From: Actimicrobium sp047621665
Lineage (GTDB): Bacteria > Pseudomonadota > Gammaproteobacteria > Burkholderiales > Burkholderiaceae_D
Reading direction: 5' to 3'
NCBI GenBank assembly: GCA_047621665.1
Contig: JBLHMB010000010.1
Coordinates: forward strand, 1 to 64,000
Length of the DNA stretch: 64,000 nt
The notes under the pieces are model-generated. The model saw only the letters and a program-made list of their open reading frames with translations. It was not told the origin of the DNA and did no database searches. Below, piece after piece: positions 52,267 through 60,085 of the stretch (within the stretch, counting starts at the first letter, position 1; each line of letters opens with the position of its first letter). The translations under genes were made by a program, and so were the position numbers.

Positions 52267-53175
52267 TTACGCTCCGGCTTTCAGTTTCGCCTGCAGCATT
52301 TCGCGCACATGTTCGGCACCGGCATACGGGTCACCCGGATTGGTCAGGGTGACGATTTCTTCCATCCGCTTTTGCACATGGCCGAGTGCCTGCGGATGCG
52401 AATACACATAAAACTGGTCATTGCCGATCGCCTCGAACGTCATCTCGGCCACCGCTGCCGCCGTGACCTTGCCGGAACTGACTGCCTTGTCCGACATCGC
52501 CTGCGCCGCCAATTGGCTGACCGTCGGACGCGCAGTGATGGCGACATCGTCAGGCCGGTTGCGATGCGATTGCGAAATCCCGGTCGGTACAAAATACGGG
52601 CACAACACCGACGCACTGATCGGCGCCTCGACCAGTCGCAAATCCTGATACAGCGATTCGGTCAGCGACACCACCGCATGCTTGGACACGTTGTACACCC
52701 CCATCGTCGGCGCATTGAGCAAACCGGCCATCGAGGCGGTGTTAATGATGTGGCCTTCATAATCAGGATCGGCCTTGGCACAGGCCAGCATCAGCGGCGT
52801 GAAGATGCGCACGCCGTGGATCACGCCCCACAGGTTCACGCCGAGTACCCATTCCCAATCAGCCTGGGTGTTTTCCCAGACCAGCCCGCCCGAGCCGACA
52901 CCGGCATTATTGAACAGCAAATGGACCGCGCCAAAACGCGCCATCGTCGCATCGGCCAGCGCCTGAATTTGATCGGCGTGACGCACATCGCAACGCACGG
53001 CCAGTACCTCGGCACCGAGCACTTCGAGCTCTGCCTTGACGCGATCGAGCGCATCCTGCTGCACGTCAGCAAGCACCAGCTTCATGCCCAGACGCGCGCC
53101 GATCAGCGCAAATTCGCGGCCGAAGCCACTCGCACCACCCGTGATGACGGCCACCCGATTGGTAAAATTTTTCAT
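52267..53175 (-). CDS. SDR-family oxidoreductase
   Basis: Short-chain dehydrogenase/reductase of 302 residues. Cofactor motif TGGASGFG near residues 13-20, the NNAGVGSGG strand, and the YNVSKH (Tyr-X3-Lys) catalytic pair are clear. It has an extra C-terminal region ending in ALGHVQKRMEEIV. A good GGAGA ribosome site precedes 53175. It follows a GST gene in the same operon. The substrate is unknown. Confidence 0.85.
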   Translation of the reverse strand: MKNFTNRVAVITGGASGFGREFALIGARLGMKLVLADVQQDALDRVKAELEVLGAEVLAVRCDVRHADQIQALADATMARFGAVHLLFNNAGVGSGGLVWENTQADWEWVLGVNLWGVIHGVRIFTPLMLACAKADPDYEGHIINTASMAGLLNAPTMGVYNVSKHAVVSLTESLYQDLRLVEAPISASVLCPYFVPTGISQSHRNRPDDVAITARPTVSQLAAQAMSDKAVSSGKVTAAAVAEMTFEAIGNDQFYVYSHPQALGHVQKRMEEIVTLTNPGDPYAGAEHVREMLQAKLKAGA

Positions 53176-53193
53176 GTTGTCTCCATGGTTTTT

Positions 53194-54123
53194 TTAAGCG
53201 GATTTTTTAAGTTGATAGCCGTTGCGCGGGAAGTGCACGGTCACCGTGCCGGCCCGCTCGTCCTGACGACGCACGGCCAGTTCGGTGACGCTGGCCAGCA
53301 CCAGCTCGCCCTCGACCGGATCGAGCGCGTAATCGGTCGGCGTGATGGTCACCCGCTCGCCGAGCGCGATGCCGTGCAAGTCGATGACGGCCTGGTCGAG
53401 TACCAGCGGGGTGCTGTTGCGGCACAGGTCGATCGCGTCGATGCTGCTGATTTTTTCAGCAGTTCCATGACCGATGGCGGCCATCCGTGCGAGCCAGGCC
53501 AGCAGCTTCGGCGACCGTTCCAGAATCACCGACAGGCCGGGCACGCGACTGACATACCAGACCGGGTGGTAGACCGAAAAATCCGCCAGCGTCGGCAAAG
53601 CGCCGAGCAAATACGGCTGGCCATCGGTCAGCATGTTGTCGAGGCGATCGATGTATTCGGTCAGACTGGCGGTGGCTTCCGCTACCGCGATGCGCGGCGC
53701 ATTGCCGCGCATCGCGGCGCGGTCGGCACCGAAGGCTTGCAGGTGTTCCGGCGGCAGCTTGCCGAACATTGCCTGCAGGCCGGCCGGCTGGAATGCATAG
53801 CCAATCGCCGTCCAGAACAGCGTGCTATCCGCCCATTGCGCCACCGTGCGGACCAGACCGTTCTGCTCGTGCGGGAACAGCGACGGCGTTGGCGCTCGCC
53901 GCTCCAGCACATCGGCGATCAGCGCGGTATCGCAGTACACGTCGGAGCCGATTTGCAGCAGCGGCGTGCGTCGATAGCCACCGGTCAGTGCCAGTACATC
54001 CGGTTTGGGCATGATGACCGGAATCAGTACGGACTTCCAGGCCAGCTGTTTGTAGCCCAGAATCAGGCGGATTTTTTCCGCGAACGGGGACGTCGGATAG
54101 TGATGCAGGATCAGGTCGGACAT
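53194..54123 (-). CDS. Glutathione S-transferase-type protein with C-terminal extension
   Basis: Protein of 309 residues. The first 80 residues form a thioredoxin-like GST N-domain (HHYPTSPFAEKIRLILG), followed by an all-helical GST C-domain to about 220. The last 85 residues are an extra beta-rich segment (DLHGIALGERVTITPTDYAL, then TVTVHFPRNGYQL) not in standard GSTs of about 210-230 residues. GGAGAA precedes the ATG at 54123; the longer frame to 54240 is not used. It sits between the MDR reductase and the SDR. Confidence 0.8.
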   Translation of the reverse strand: MSDLILHHYPTSPFAEKIRLILGYKQLAWKSVLIPVIMPKPDVLALTGGYRRTPLLQIGSDVYCDTALIADVLERRAPTPSLFPHEQNGLVRTVAQWADSTLFWTAIGYAFQPAGLQAMFGKLPPEHLQAFGADRAAMRGNAPRIAVAEATASLTEYIDRLDNMLTDGQPYLLGALPTLADFSVYHPVWYVSRVPGLSVILERSPKLLAWLARMAAIGHGTAEKISSIDAIDLCRNSTPLVLDQAVIDLHGIALGERVTITPTDYALDPVEGELVLASVTELAVRRQDERAGTVTVHFPRNGYQLKKSA

Positions 54124-54151
54124 GGCGTTCTCCAGAAGCAAAGAGGGGAAA

Positions 54152-55147
54152 TCAGAGTAGCTTGACCAGCTGCTTGCCGAAGTTTTTACCTTTGAGCAGA
54201 CCGATGAAAGCTTCCGGTGCGGCCGCCAATCCCTCGGCAATCGATTCGCGGAATTTCAGTTTGCCGGTAGCGACCAGCGTGCCGAGTTCTTTCAAACCTT
54301 CCGGCCACAGATCGATATGCTCGGAGACGATGAAGCCGCGTATCGTCAGGCGCATCGTCAGAATCATGCGCACATTTGTCAGCGTCATCGGTTCGCCGTT
54401 GTAACCGGCGATCAGGCCGCAGACCGCGATCCGGCCAAACGGGTTCATGCGCGCCAGCGCGGTATCAAAGATCACGCCACCGACGTTTTCGAAAATCGCA
54501 TCGATGCCGTCCGGCGTCGCGGCGGCCAGATCGACAGCAAAGCTGGGCGACTTGTAATCGATACAGGCATCGAAGCCGAGTTCATTGACCACATACGCGC
54601 ATTTTTCCGGACCACCGGCAATGCCGACGGCGCGACAGCCGCGCAATTTGGCGAGCTGACCGACCACGCTGCCGACCGCGCCGCTGGCGGCCGAGACGAC
54701 GATGGTTTCACCGGCCTTCGGCTGCATGATCTGGGTCAGTCCGTACCAGGCAGTCATGCCGGGCATGCCGACCGCACCGAGGTAGGCCGACAGCGGGATA
54801 TGGGTGATGTCGACCTTGCGCAGCATCTGGCCATCGGAGACGGTCATCTCGGCCCAGCCGGAGCCACCGACCACCTTGTCGCCAACGGCGAATTTCGGGT
54901 TCTTGCTCTCGATAATTTCACCGACGGTGCCGCCTATCATGACCGCGCCAATAGCCTGCGGTTCGGCGTAGCTCTTGCTGTCTTCCATGCGACCGCGCAT
55001 GTACGGATCGAGCGACAGGTAATGATTGCGGATCAGCACCAGGCCGTCGGCAATCACCGGCACGGCAACTTCTTCGAGCAGAAAATTATCGGTAGTGACG
55101 GCACCGGAAGGACGGGAAGCGAGGACGATCTGACGGGTAGTAGTCAT
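54152..55147 (-). CDS. NADP-dependent MDR oxidoreductase
   Basis: Medium-chain reductase of 331 residues of the leukotriene B4 dehydrogenase/CurA type. It shows the N-terminal strand pattern YLSLDPYMRGRM and the nucleotide motif ASGAVGSVVGQLAK near residues 155-168. It has no zinc-binding Cys set. Members reduce the double bond of alpha,beta-unsaturated carbonyls with NADPH. AGGAG precedes 55147. It lies 14 bases after the thioesterase. Confidence 0.88.
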   Translation of the reverse strand: MTTTRQIVLASRPSGAVTTDNFLLEEVAVPVIADGLVLIRNHYLSLDPYMRGRMEDSKSYAEPQAIGAVMIGGTVGEIIESKNPKFAVGDKVVGGSGWAEMTVSDGQMLRKVDITHIPLSAYLGAVGMPGMTAWYGLTQIMQPKAGETIVVSAASGAVGSVVGQLAKLRGCRAVGIAGGPEKCAYVVNELGFDACIDYKSPSFAVDLAAATPDGIDAIFENVGGVIFDTALARMNPFGRIAVCGLIAGYNGEPMTLTNVRMILTMRLTIRGFIVSEHIDLWPEGLKELGTLVATGKLKFRESIAEGLAAAPEAFIGLLKGKNFGKQLVKLL

Positions 55148-55161
55148 GCTGGACTCCTGAT

Positions 55162-55605
55162 TCAGGGTTTGAATGTGTGATCAAGCTTGCGGCCGGCGGC
55201 ACGCTGCTTGAGAAATTTGAACGTGCCCATGGCGCGCGCCACCAGCAAGTCGCCATTGCGCACTTCGCCTTCGCAAAAAACAAGCGTCGTGGCGCGATGG
55301 CTGGCCCGGCCAATGGCAATGATGCGGCTGCCCGGATGGCCGGCCGGTTGCAAAAAACTGGTGTGCATGTCGACCGTGACGGCGCCGCTGGCAGCGGGGT
55401 CCAGCGAGCGTCCGGCCAGCGCCATCACCACATCGAGCAAGGTCATCGTGACACCGCCATGGCCGACCTGCCAGCTGTTCATGTGGCGCGTGCCGAGCGT
55501 GAGTGCGACGCGCGCTTCGCCGTCAATCGCACCGAGAAACTCGACGCCCATTTCGGCCAGAAACGGGATGGCGTTCGGAAACGGCTTGGCAACCGTCCAG
55601 TCCAT
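55162..55605 (-). CDS. PaaI-family thioesterase
   Basis: Hotdog-fold acyl-CoA thioesterase of 147 residues. The segment WQVGHGGVTMTLLDVVMALA is the family helix and TVDMHTSFLQPA carries the substrate-site strand. Its ATG overlaps the upstream SDR stop by one base (TGATG). Such enzymes hydrolyse small acyl- or aryl-CoA intermediates that accumulate during catabolism. Confidence 0.86.
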   Translation of the reverse strand: MDWTVAKPFPNAIPFLAEMGVEFLGAIDGEARVALTLGTRHMNSWQVGHGGVTMTLLDVVMALAGRSLDPAASGAVTVDMHTSFLQPAGHPGSRIIAIGRASHRATTLVFCEGEVRNGDLLVARAMGTFKFLKQRAAGRKLDHTFKP

Positions 55606-56384
55606 CAGACTGCCGAGACACCACCATCAACCGCCAGAATCTGGCCGGTGATGTGCTTGCTGGCGTCGGAAGCAAACAGCACGGCCGCCCCCTTGAGGTC
55701 TTCATCATCGCCGAGCCGGTTCAGCGGCGCGTGGCTGGCCAGTTCTTCCTTGCCCAGCGTGGCCAGCAAACCCTTGGTCATCTTTGAAGGAAAAAATCCC
55801 GGTGCCAGCGCATTGACGGTAATGCCGTACTGACCCCATTCACCGGCCAGCGTGCGGGTGAAGTTGACCACCGCGCCCTTCGACGTGTTGTAAGCGATGG
55901 TCTGCATGCCGGGCGGATTGCCGGACAAACCGGCGATCGAGGCGACGTTGATGATGCGGCCGTATTTGCGCGGAATCATCGAGCGCTTGCCGACGACTTG
56001 CGAGAGTAAAAAGATGCTGCGGATGTTGAGGTTCATGACCTTGTCCCAGGCCTCGACCGGATGGTCTTCGGCTGGTGCACCCCAGGTGGCCCCGGCGTTG
56101 TTGACCAGGATATCGATATGGCCGAGGCGCGCCAGTGTCTCGGTGACCAGCACCTCGACGGCGGCTTCCTGCGACAGGTCGGCGGCGATGGCGGAGGCGT
56201 TGATGCCAAGGCCTTTCAGGTGAGCGACGGCCTCATCGAGTTCGGTCTGCTTGCGTGACGACAGGACGATGGTGGCGCCCTGCTCGCCGAGCGCTTCGGC
56301 AATTTGCAGACCGAGGCCACGCGAACCGCCGGTGACCAGTGCGGTTTTGCCATCGAGGTTGAACAGTTGCTGAGGTGTGCGCAT
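55605..56384 (-). CDS. SDR-family oxidoreductase
   Basis: Short-chain dehydrogenase of 259 residues. TGGSRGLG near residues 17-24, NNAGATWG, and YNTSKGAVVNF (Tyr-X3-Lys) are clear. It is typical in length of the FabG-like and gluconate-dehydrogenase-like group. GGAGA precedes the ATG at 56384. It overlaps the thioesterase by one base and follows the Dabb gene by 56 bases. As part of the operon it may act as a hydroxyacyl dehydrogenase. Confidence 0.87.
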   Translation of the reverse strand: MRTPQQLFNLDGKTALVTGGSRGLGLQIAEALGEQGATIVLSSRKQTELDEAVAHLKGLGINASAIAADLSQEAAVEVLVTETLARLGHIDILVNNAGATWGAPAEDHPVEAWDKVMNLNIRSIFLLSQVVGKRSMIPRKYGRIINVASIAGLSGNPPGMQTIAYNTSKGAVVNFTRTLAGEWGQYGITVNALAPGFFPSKMTKGLLATLGKEELASHAPLNRLGDDEDLKGAAVLFASDASKHITGQILAVDGGVSAV

Positions 56385-56440
56385 GCGGTCTCCGTATCTT
56401 TATAGTTATGGTTGATGAATCTTAGGTAAAAGCGCTCAGG

Positions 56441-56767
56441 TCAAAGCGAGGAAGTCACCGGCGCTTCCACCAGCACATCCATACAATGCCGCGTGGCGCG
56501 CACCGCACCGATGAACGGCTTGGTGGCGACATGCAGCGGATGGTGCTGGTAATCATCGAGTGAATGAGCGGTATCGAATTCGGAATACAGCATGATGTCG
56601 CAGGTGCATTCGAGGCCGGGCTGGGCCAGCGAGACCTCGAAGGTGAGGATGCCGGGCACCAGCTCCTTGCAGCTTTCCAGCAGCGCCTGCATTTTCAGCA
56701 GGTTGGTGGCTTTGTCGGCGCCTTCGGCTTCGTCCTTGAGGGTCCACATGACGATGTGCTTGATCAT
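56441..56767 (-). CDS. Dabb-domain stress-responsive alpha/beta barrel protein
   Basis: Protein of 108 residues matching the Dabb (dimeric alpha-beta barrel) family, starting MIKHIVMWTLKDEAEG and ending in HHPLHVATKPFIGAV. The fold resembles EthD and small monooxygenases. The start at 56767 is chosen from the family N-terminus; the frame extends to 57010 inside the upstream gene. It sits between the acyl-CoA dehydrogenase and the SDR, 10 bases after the former. Confidence 0.85.
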   Translation of the reverse strand: MIKHIVMWTLKDEAEGADKATNLLKMQALLESCKELVPGILTFEVSLAQPGLECTCDIMLYSEFDTAHSLDDYQHHPLHVATKPFIGAVRATRHCMDVLVEAPVTSSL

Positions 56768-56777
56768 TGTTTTCTTT

Positions 56778-58592
56778 CTAAAACCACGCGTCCTGCATGT
56801 CGAGCGTGGTGGTGTCGAGGCTGGCCAGCAGATCAAGTTGCGGATCAATCTTTGGCAGCTCCCATTGGTAAAAGTACAGGCAGGCCTGCAGTTTACCCTT
56901 GTAGAAATCGGCATCGTGCGCGTGCTCTTTGCCGACCGCCAGCAAAGCCTGTTCCAGCCAGGTCCAGGCGACCACCGCATGGCCGAACGCTTCGAGGTAC
57001 AGCGAAGCATTGGCCAGTGTCCGGTTCAGGTCACCAGCGCCATGCAGGGTCGCTGTGACAGTGACGATGCGTTGCCAGGCGGCGTCCAGCGCAGCGGCGT
57101 GTGCAGCCAATGCTGGCACGGCGCTGGCGCGTTCGACGGTGTGCCGGATTTCGACACACAACGCCTGCAGTGCCGCACCATCCTGCATCGCCACTTTGCG
57201 CCCGAGCAGGTCAAGCCCCTGAATGCCGTGCGTGCCTTCGTGGATAGGATTGAGCCGGTTGTCGCGATAAAACTGTTCGACGTTGTACTCGCGGGTATAA
57301 CCGTATCCGCCATGGACCTGGATCGCCAGATTGTTCGCTTCTAGGCACCATTGCGACGGCCAGGACTTGGCGATCGGGGTCAGGATATCGAGCAGCAGCG
57401 TCGCACGGCGGCGTTCATCCGGCGTGGCAGTGCGCTCGTCATCGACCAGTTTCGAGCAGTACAGCGCCAGCGCCAATCCACCTTCGACATACGATTTTTG
57501 CGCCAGCAGCATGCGCCGCACATCGGTGTGTTCAATGATCGGCAACTGCGGCATGGCCGGATCCTTGGCTTGCGGCGCGCGGCCTTGCGGACGATTGCGG
57601 GCGTAATCGAGTGCGTGCAGATAGCCGGTGTAACCCAGCATCACCGCACCGAGACCAACCCCGATGCGCGCCTCGTTCATCATGTGGAACATGTTGGCCA
57701 GACCCTTGTGGACCGTGCCGACCAGATAACCGATTGCGCCTGGCTTGCCCTGCGGCGTGAACTTGCCTTCGCCAAAATTGAGCAGGCAGTTGGTGGTGCC
57801 GCGATAGCCCATTTTGTGGTTCAGGCCAGCCAGCACGACATCGTTGCGCTCGCCCAAAGTGCCATCGGCATTGACCAGCGTCTTTGGCACGATGAACAGT
57901 GAAATCCCCTTCACGCCAGGAATCAGTTTGCCATCCGGGCCGGGCACTTTGGCGAGCACCAGATGGACAATGTTCTCGGCGAGTTCATGTTCGCCGGCCG
58001 AGATCCACATCTTGTTGCCGGTCAGGCGATAACTGCCGTCGGCTTGCGACTCGGCGCGGGTGACAATGTCGGACAGGCTGGAACCGGCCTGCGGTTCGGA
58101 CAAGCACATCGTGCCGAAAAACCGGCCAGTCAGCATCGGTTTGACGAAGGTTTCGATCTGCTCGGGCGTACCGCATTTCATCAACGTGTTGGCGTTGCCG
58201 ATGGTGAGGAACGGATACGACGAGGTGCCGACATTGGCGCCCTTAAAATACGCGAAGCCGGCTTTTTCGACCACGCACGGCAACTGCATGCCGCCATTGT
58301 CGAAGTCCTGGCCAGCCGCCATCAGGCCGGCGGCGCTGAAGGCATCGAGCGCGACCTTGACATCGGCAATCATGTGGACGGCAGTGCCATCGAAATGCGG
58401 TTCGTTCTGGTCGCTTTTTTTATTGTGGGGTGCAAACAGATCGACGGCGATACGCTCGCAGGTATCGATGGCGGCGTTGAAGGTATCGGCCGAGTGGTCA
58501 GCAAAGCGTTCACGCTCTGTTAGTGTCTCGACATGCAGCCATTCGTAGAGCAGAAAGTCGAGATCGCGACGGGACAAAATCTTGGATTGCAT
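56778..58592 (-). CDS. Acyl-CoA dehydrogenase, long form with C-terminal domain
   Basis: FAD enzyme of 604 residues, longer than the usual 380-400, with the extra C-terminal domain of the DUF5917/FadE-like branch. Visible marks are TMCLSEPQAGSSLSD, the FAD-binding TGNKMWISAGEHEL, and the C-terminal GGYGYTREYNVEQFYRDN. The start at 58592 follows GGAGC. It oxidises an acyl-CoA to the enoyl form with electron-transfer flavoprotein. It comes 72 bases after the thiolase stop and 10 bases before the Dabb gene. Confidence 0.92.
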   Translation of the reverse strand: MQSKILSRRDLDFLLYEWLHVETLTERERFADHSADTFNAAIDTCERIAVDLFAPHNKKSDQNEPHFDGTAVHMIADVKVALDAFSAAGLMAAGQDFDNGGMQLPCVVEKAGFAYFKGANVGTSSYPFLTIGNANTLMKCGTPEQIETFVKPMLTGRFFGTMCLSEPQAGSSLSDIVTRAESQADGSYRLTGNKMWISAGEHELAENIVHLVLAKVPGPDGKLIPGVKGISLFIVPKTLVNADGTLGERNDVVLAGLNHKMGYRGTTNCLLNFGEGKFTPQGKPGAIGYLVGTVHKGLANMFHMMNEARIGVGLGAVMLGYTGYLHALDYARNRPQGRAPQAKDPAMPQLPIIEHTDVRRMLLAQKSYVEGGLALALYCSKLVDDERTATPDERRRATLLLDILTPIAKSWPSQWCLEANNLAIQVHGGYGYTREYNVEQFYRDNRLNPIHEGTHGIQGLDLLGRKVAMQDGAALQALCVEIRHTVERASAVPALAAHAAALDAAWQRIVTVTATLHGAGDLNRTLANASLYLEAFGHAVVAWTWLEQALLAVGKEHAHDADFYKGKLQACLYFYQWELPKIDPQLDLLASLDTTTLDMQDAWF

Positions 58593-58664
58593 CGAAGGCT
58601 CCGGCAAGAATTCAATTGCACGCGATCGAGTCGCCTGCAATTGAACAGGGTTTTACACGACAGG

Positions 58665-59843
58665 TCAGACCACTTCGAACAATCCAGCTGCACCCTGCCC
58701 GCCACCGATGCACATCGTGACGACCACATATTTGACGCCACGACGCTTGCCCTCGATCAGTGCATGGCCGGTCAGGCGTGCGCCCGATACGCCATATGGA
58801 TGACCGACCGCAATCGCGCCACCGTTGACGTTGAGGCGGTCAAGCGGGATGCCGAGGGTGTCAGCGCAATACAGCACCTGCACCGCAAACGCTTCATTGA
58901 GTTCCCACAGCCCGATGTCTTCGACTTTCAGGCCGGCTTTTTTTAGCAACTTCGAAATCGCATAGACCGGGCCGATGCCCATTTCGTCCGGCTCGCAACC
59001 GGCGATGGCGAAACCGCGAAAGATGCCCAGCGGCGTCAAGCCGCGTGCTTCGGCGACCTTGCTGTTCATCACGATGGCGACTGAAGCCCCATCTGAAAAC
59101 TGGCTGGCATTGCCGGCCGAGATCACGCCGCCAGGTACTGCGCTGCGGATTTTCGAGACCGCTTCATAGGTCGTGTCGGCGCGAATGCCTTCATCGGCCG
59201 AGATCGTTACCTCACGGCTAACCAGCATGCCGGTGGCCTTGTCGGCGACACCCATGATGGTGGTCATTGGCGCGATTTCTGCATCGAATTTGCCGGCCAA
59301 CATGGCAGCGTGCGCGCGCTGCTGGCTTTGCGCACCGTAGGTGTCCTGACGCTCGCGGCTGATGTTGTAGCGCTTGGCAACGGTCTCGGCGGTTTGCAGC
59401 ATCGGCCAGTACACCTCCGGCTTGTTTTGCAGCAGCCAGACTTCGCGCAGCATGTGGGTATTGGCTTCCTGCTGCACGCAGGAAATCGACTCGACACCGC
59501 CAGCGGCGTAGATGTCGCCCTCGCCGGCAATGATGCGTTGTGCGGCAGTCGCAATGGTTTGCAGGCCCGACGAGCAAAAGCGGTTGATGGTCATGCCGCC
59601 GGTGGTGACCGGGCAGCCGGCGCGCAAGGCAATCTGGCGCGCGATGTTGCTACCCGTCGCACCTTCAGGCGTGGCACAACCCATGATGACGTCTTCGACT
59701 TCGCCGGACTCGATGCCAGCGCGCTCGATCGCGTGCTTGAGTGCATGGCCGCCGAGCGTGGCGCCATGGGTCATGTTGAAAGCGCCTTTCCAGGATTTGG
59801 CAAGAGCGGTACGTGCGGTAGATACGATGACTGCGTCGGTCAT
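58665..59843 (-). CDS. Acetyl-CoA C-acyltransferase (thiolase)
   Basis: Beta-ketothiolase of 392 residues. Catalytic residues are C90 in NRFCSSGLQT, H348 in AVGHPYG and C378 in MCIGGGQG, the same spacing as Zoogloea thiolase. The start at 59843 follows CAGGAGACC; the long frame to 60110 runs into the promoter region and is rejected. It is the first gene of the nine-gene operon and is divergent from the MHS transporter. It cleaves a 3-ketoacyl-CoA; the chain length is unknown. Confidence 0.93.
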   Translation of the reverse strand: MTDAVIVSTARTALAKSWKGAFNMTHGATLGGHALKHAIERAGIESGEVEDVIMGCATPEGATGSNIARQIALRAGCPVTTGGMTINRFCSSGLQTIATAAQRIIAGEGDIYAAGGVESISCVQQEANTHMLREVWLLQNKPEVYWPMLQTAETVAKRYNISRERQDTYGAQSQQRAHAAMLAGKFDAEIAPMTTIMGVADKATGMLVSREVTISADEGIRADTTYEAVSKIRSAVPGGVISAGNASQFSDGASVAIVMNSKVAEARGLTPLGIFRGFAIAGCEPDEMGIGPVYAISKLLKKAGLKVEDIGLWELNEAFAVQVLYCADTLGIPLDRLNVNGGAIAVGHPYGVSGARLTGHALIEGKRRGVKYVVVTMCIGGGQGAAGLFEVV

Positions 59844-59994
59844 TTGGGTCTCCTGAATGGGATATGGGCGGGCTGTCGGTTGGACTGATACTGCAACGGG
59901 AATCGAGAATAGCATGATTAAGTACGGTCGTTCGCAAATTATTGCATACCCGCAAAAGCGGCAACCCGGTCGCAAGAATCCCGTAAGTTTTGCA

Positions 59995-60012
59995 TTGCAC
60001 ACTGCGGTGCAA
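59995..60012. promoter_or_regulatory. Dyad in the thiolase/transporter divergent gap
   Basis: TTGCAC-N6-GTGCAA, a perfect 6-bp inverted repeat, immediately followed by ACTGC-TCA-GCAGT (60012-60024). A divergent gap of 242 bases with two adjacent dyads is a likely regulator site for the thiolase operon, the transporter, or both. Confidence 0.45.
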
Positions 60013-60085
60013 CTGCTCAGCAGTAACCGTTCATGCACAACTGGCGGGGGCATGACGAGAAAAAAACAGACCAGCAGGAGACACC

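Noticed and set aside
52084..54165. Long plus-strand ORF (693 codons) opposite the SDR, GST and hydrolase genes
   Set aside because: It spans three well-supported minus-strand genes and has no known domain, so it is a shadow of high-GC coding sequence.
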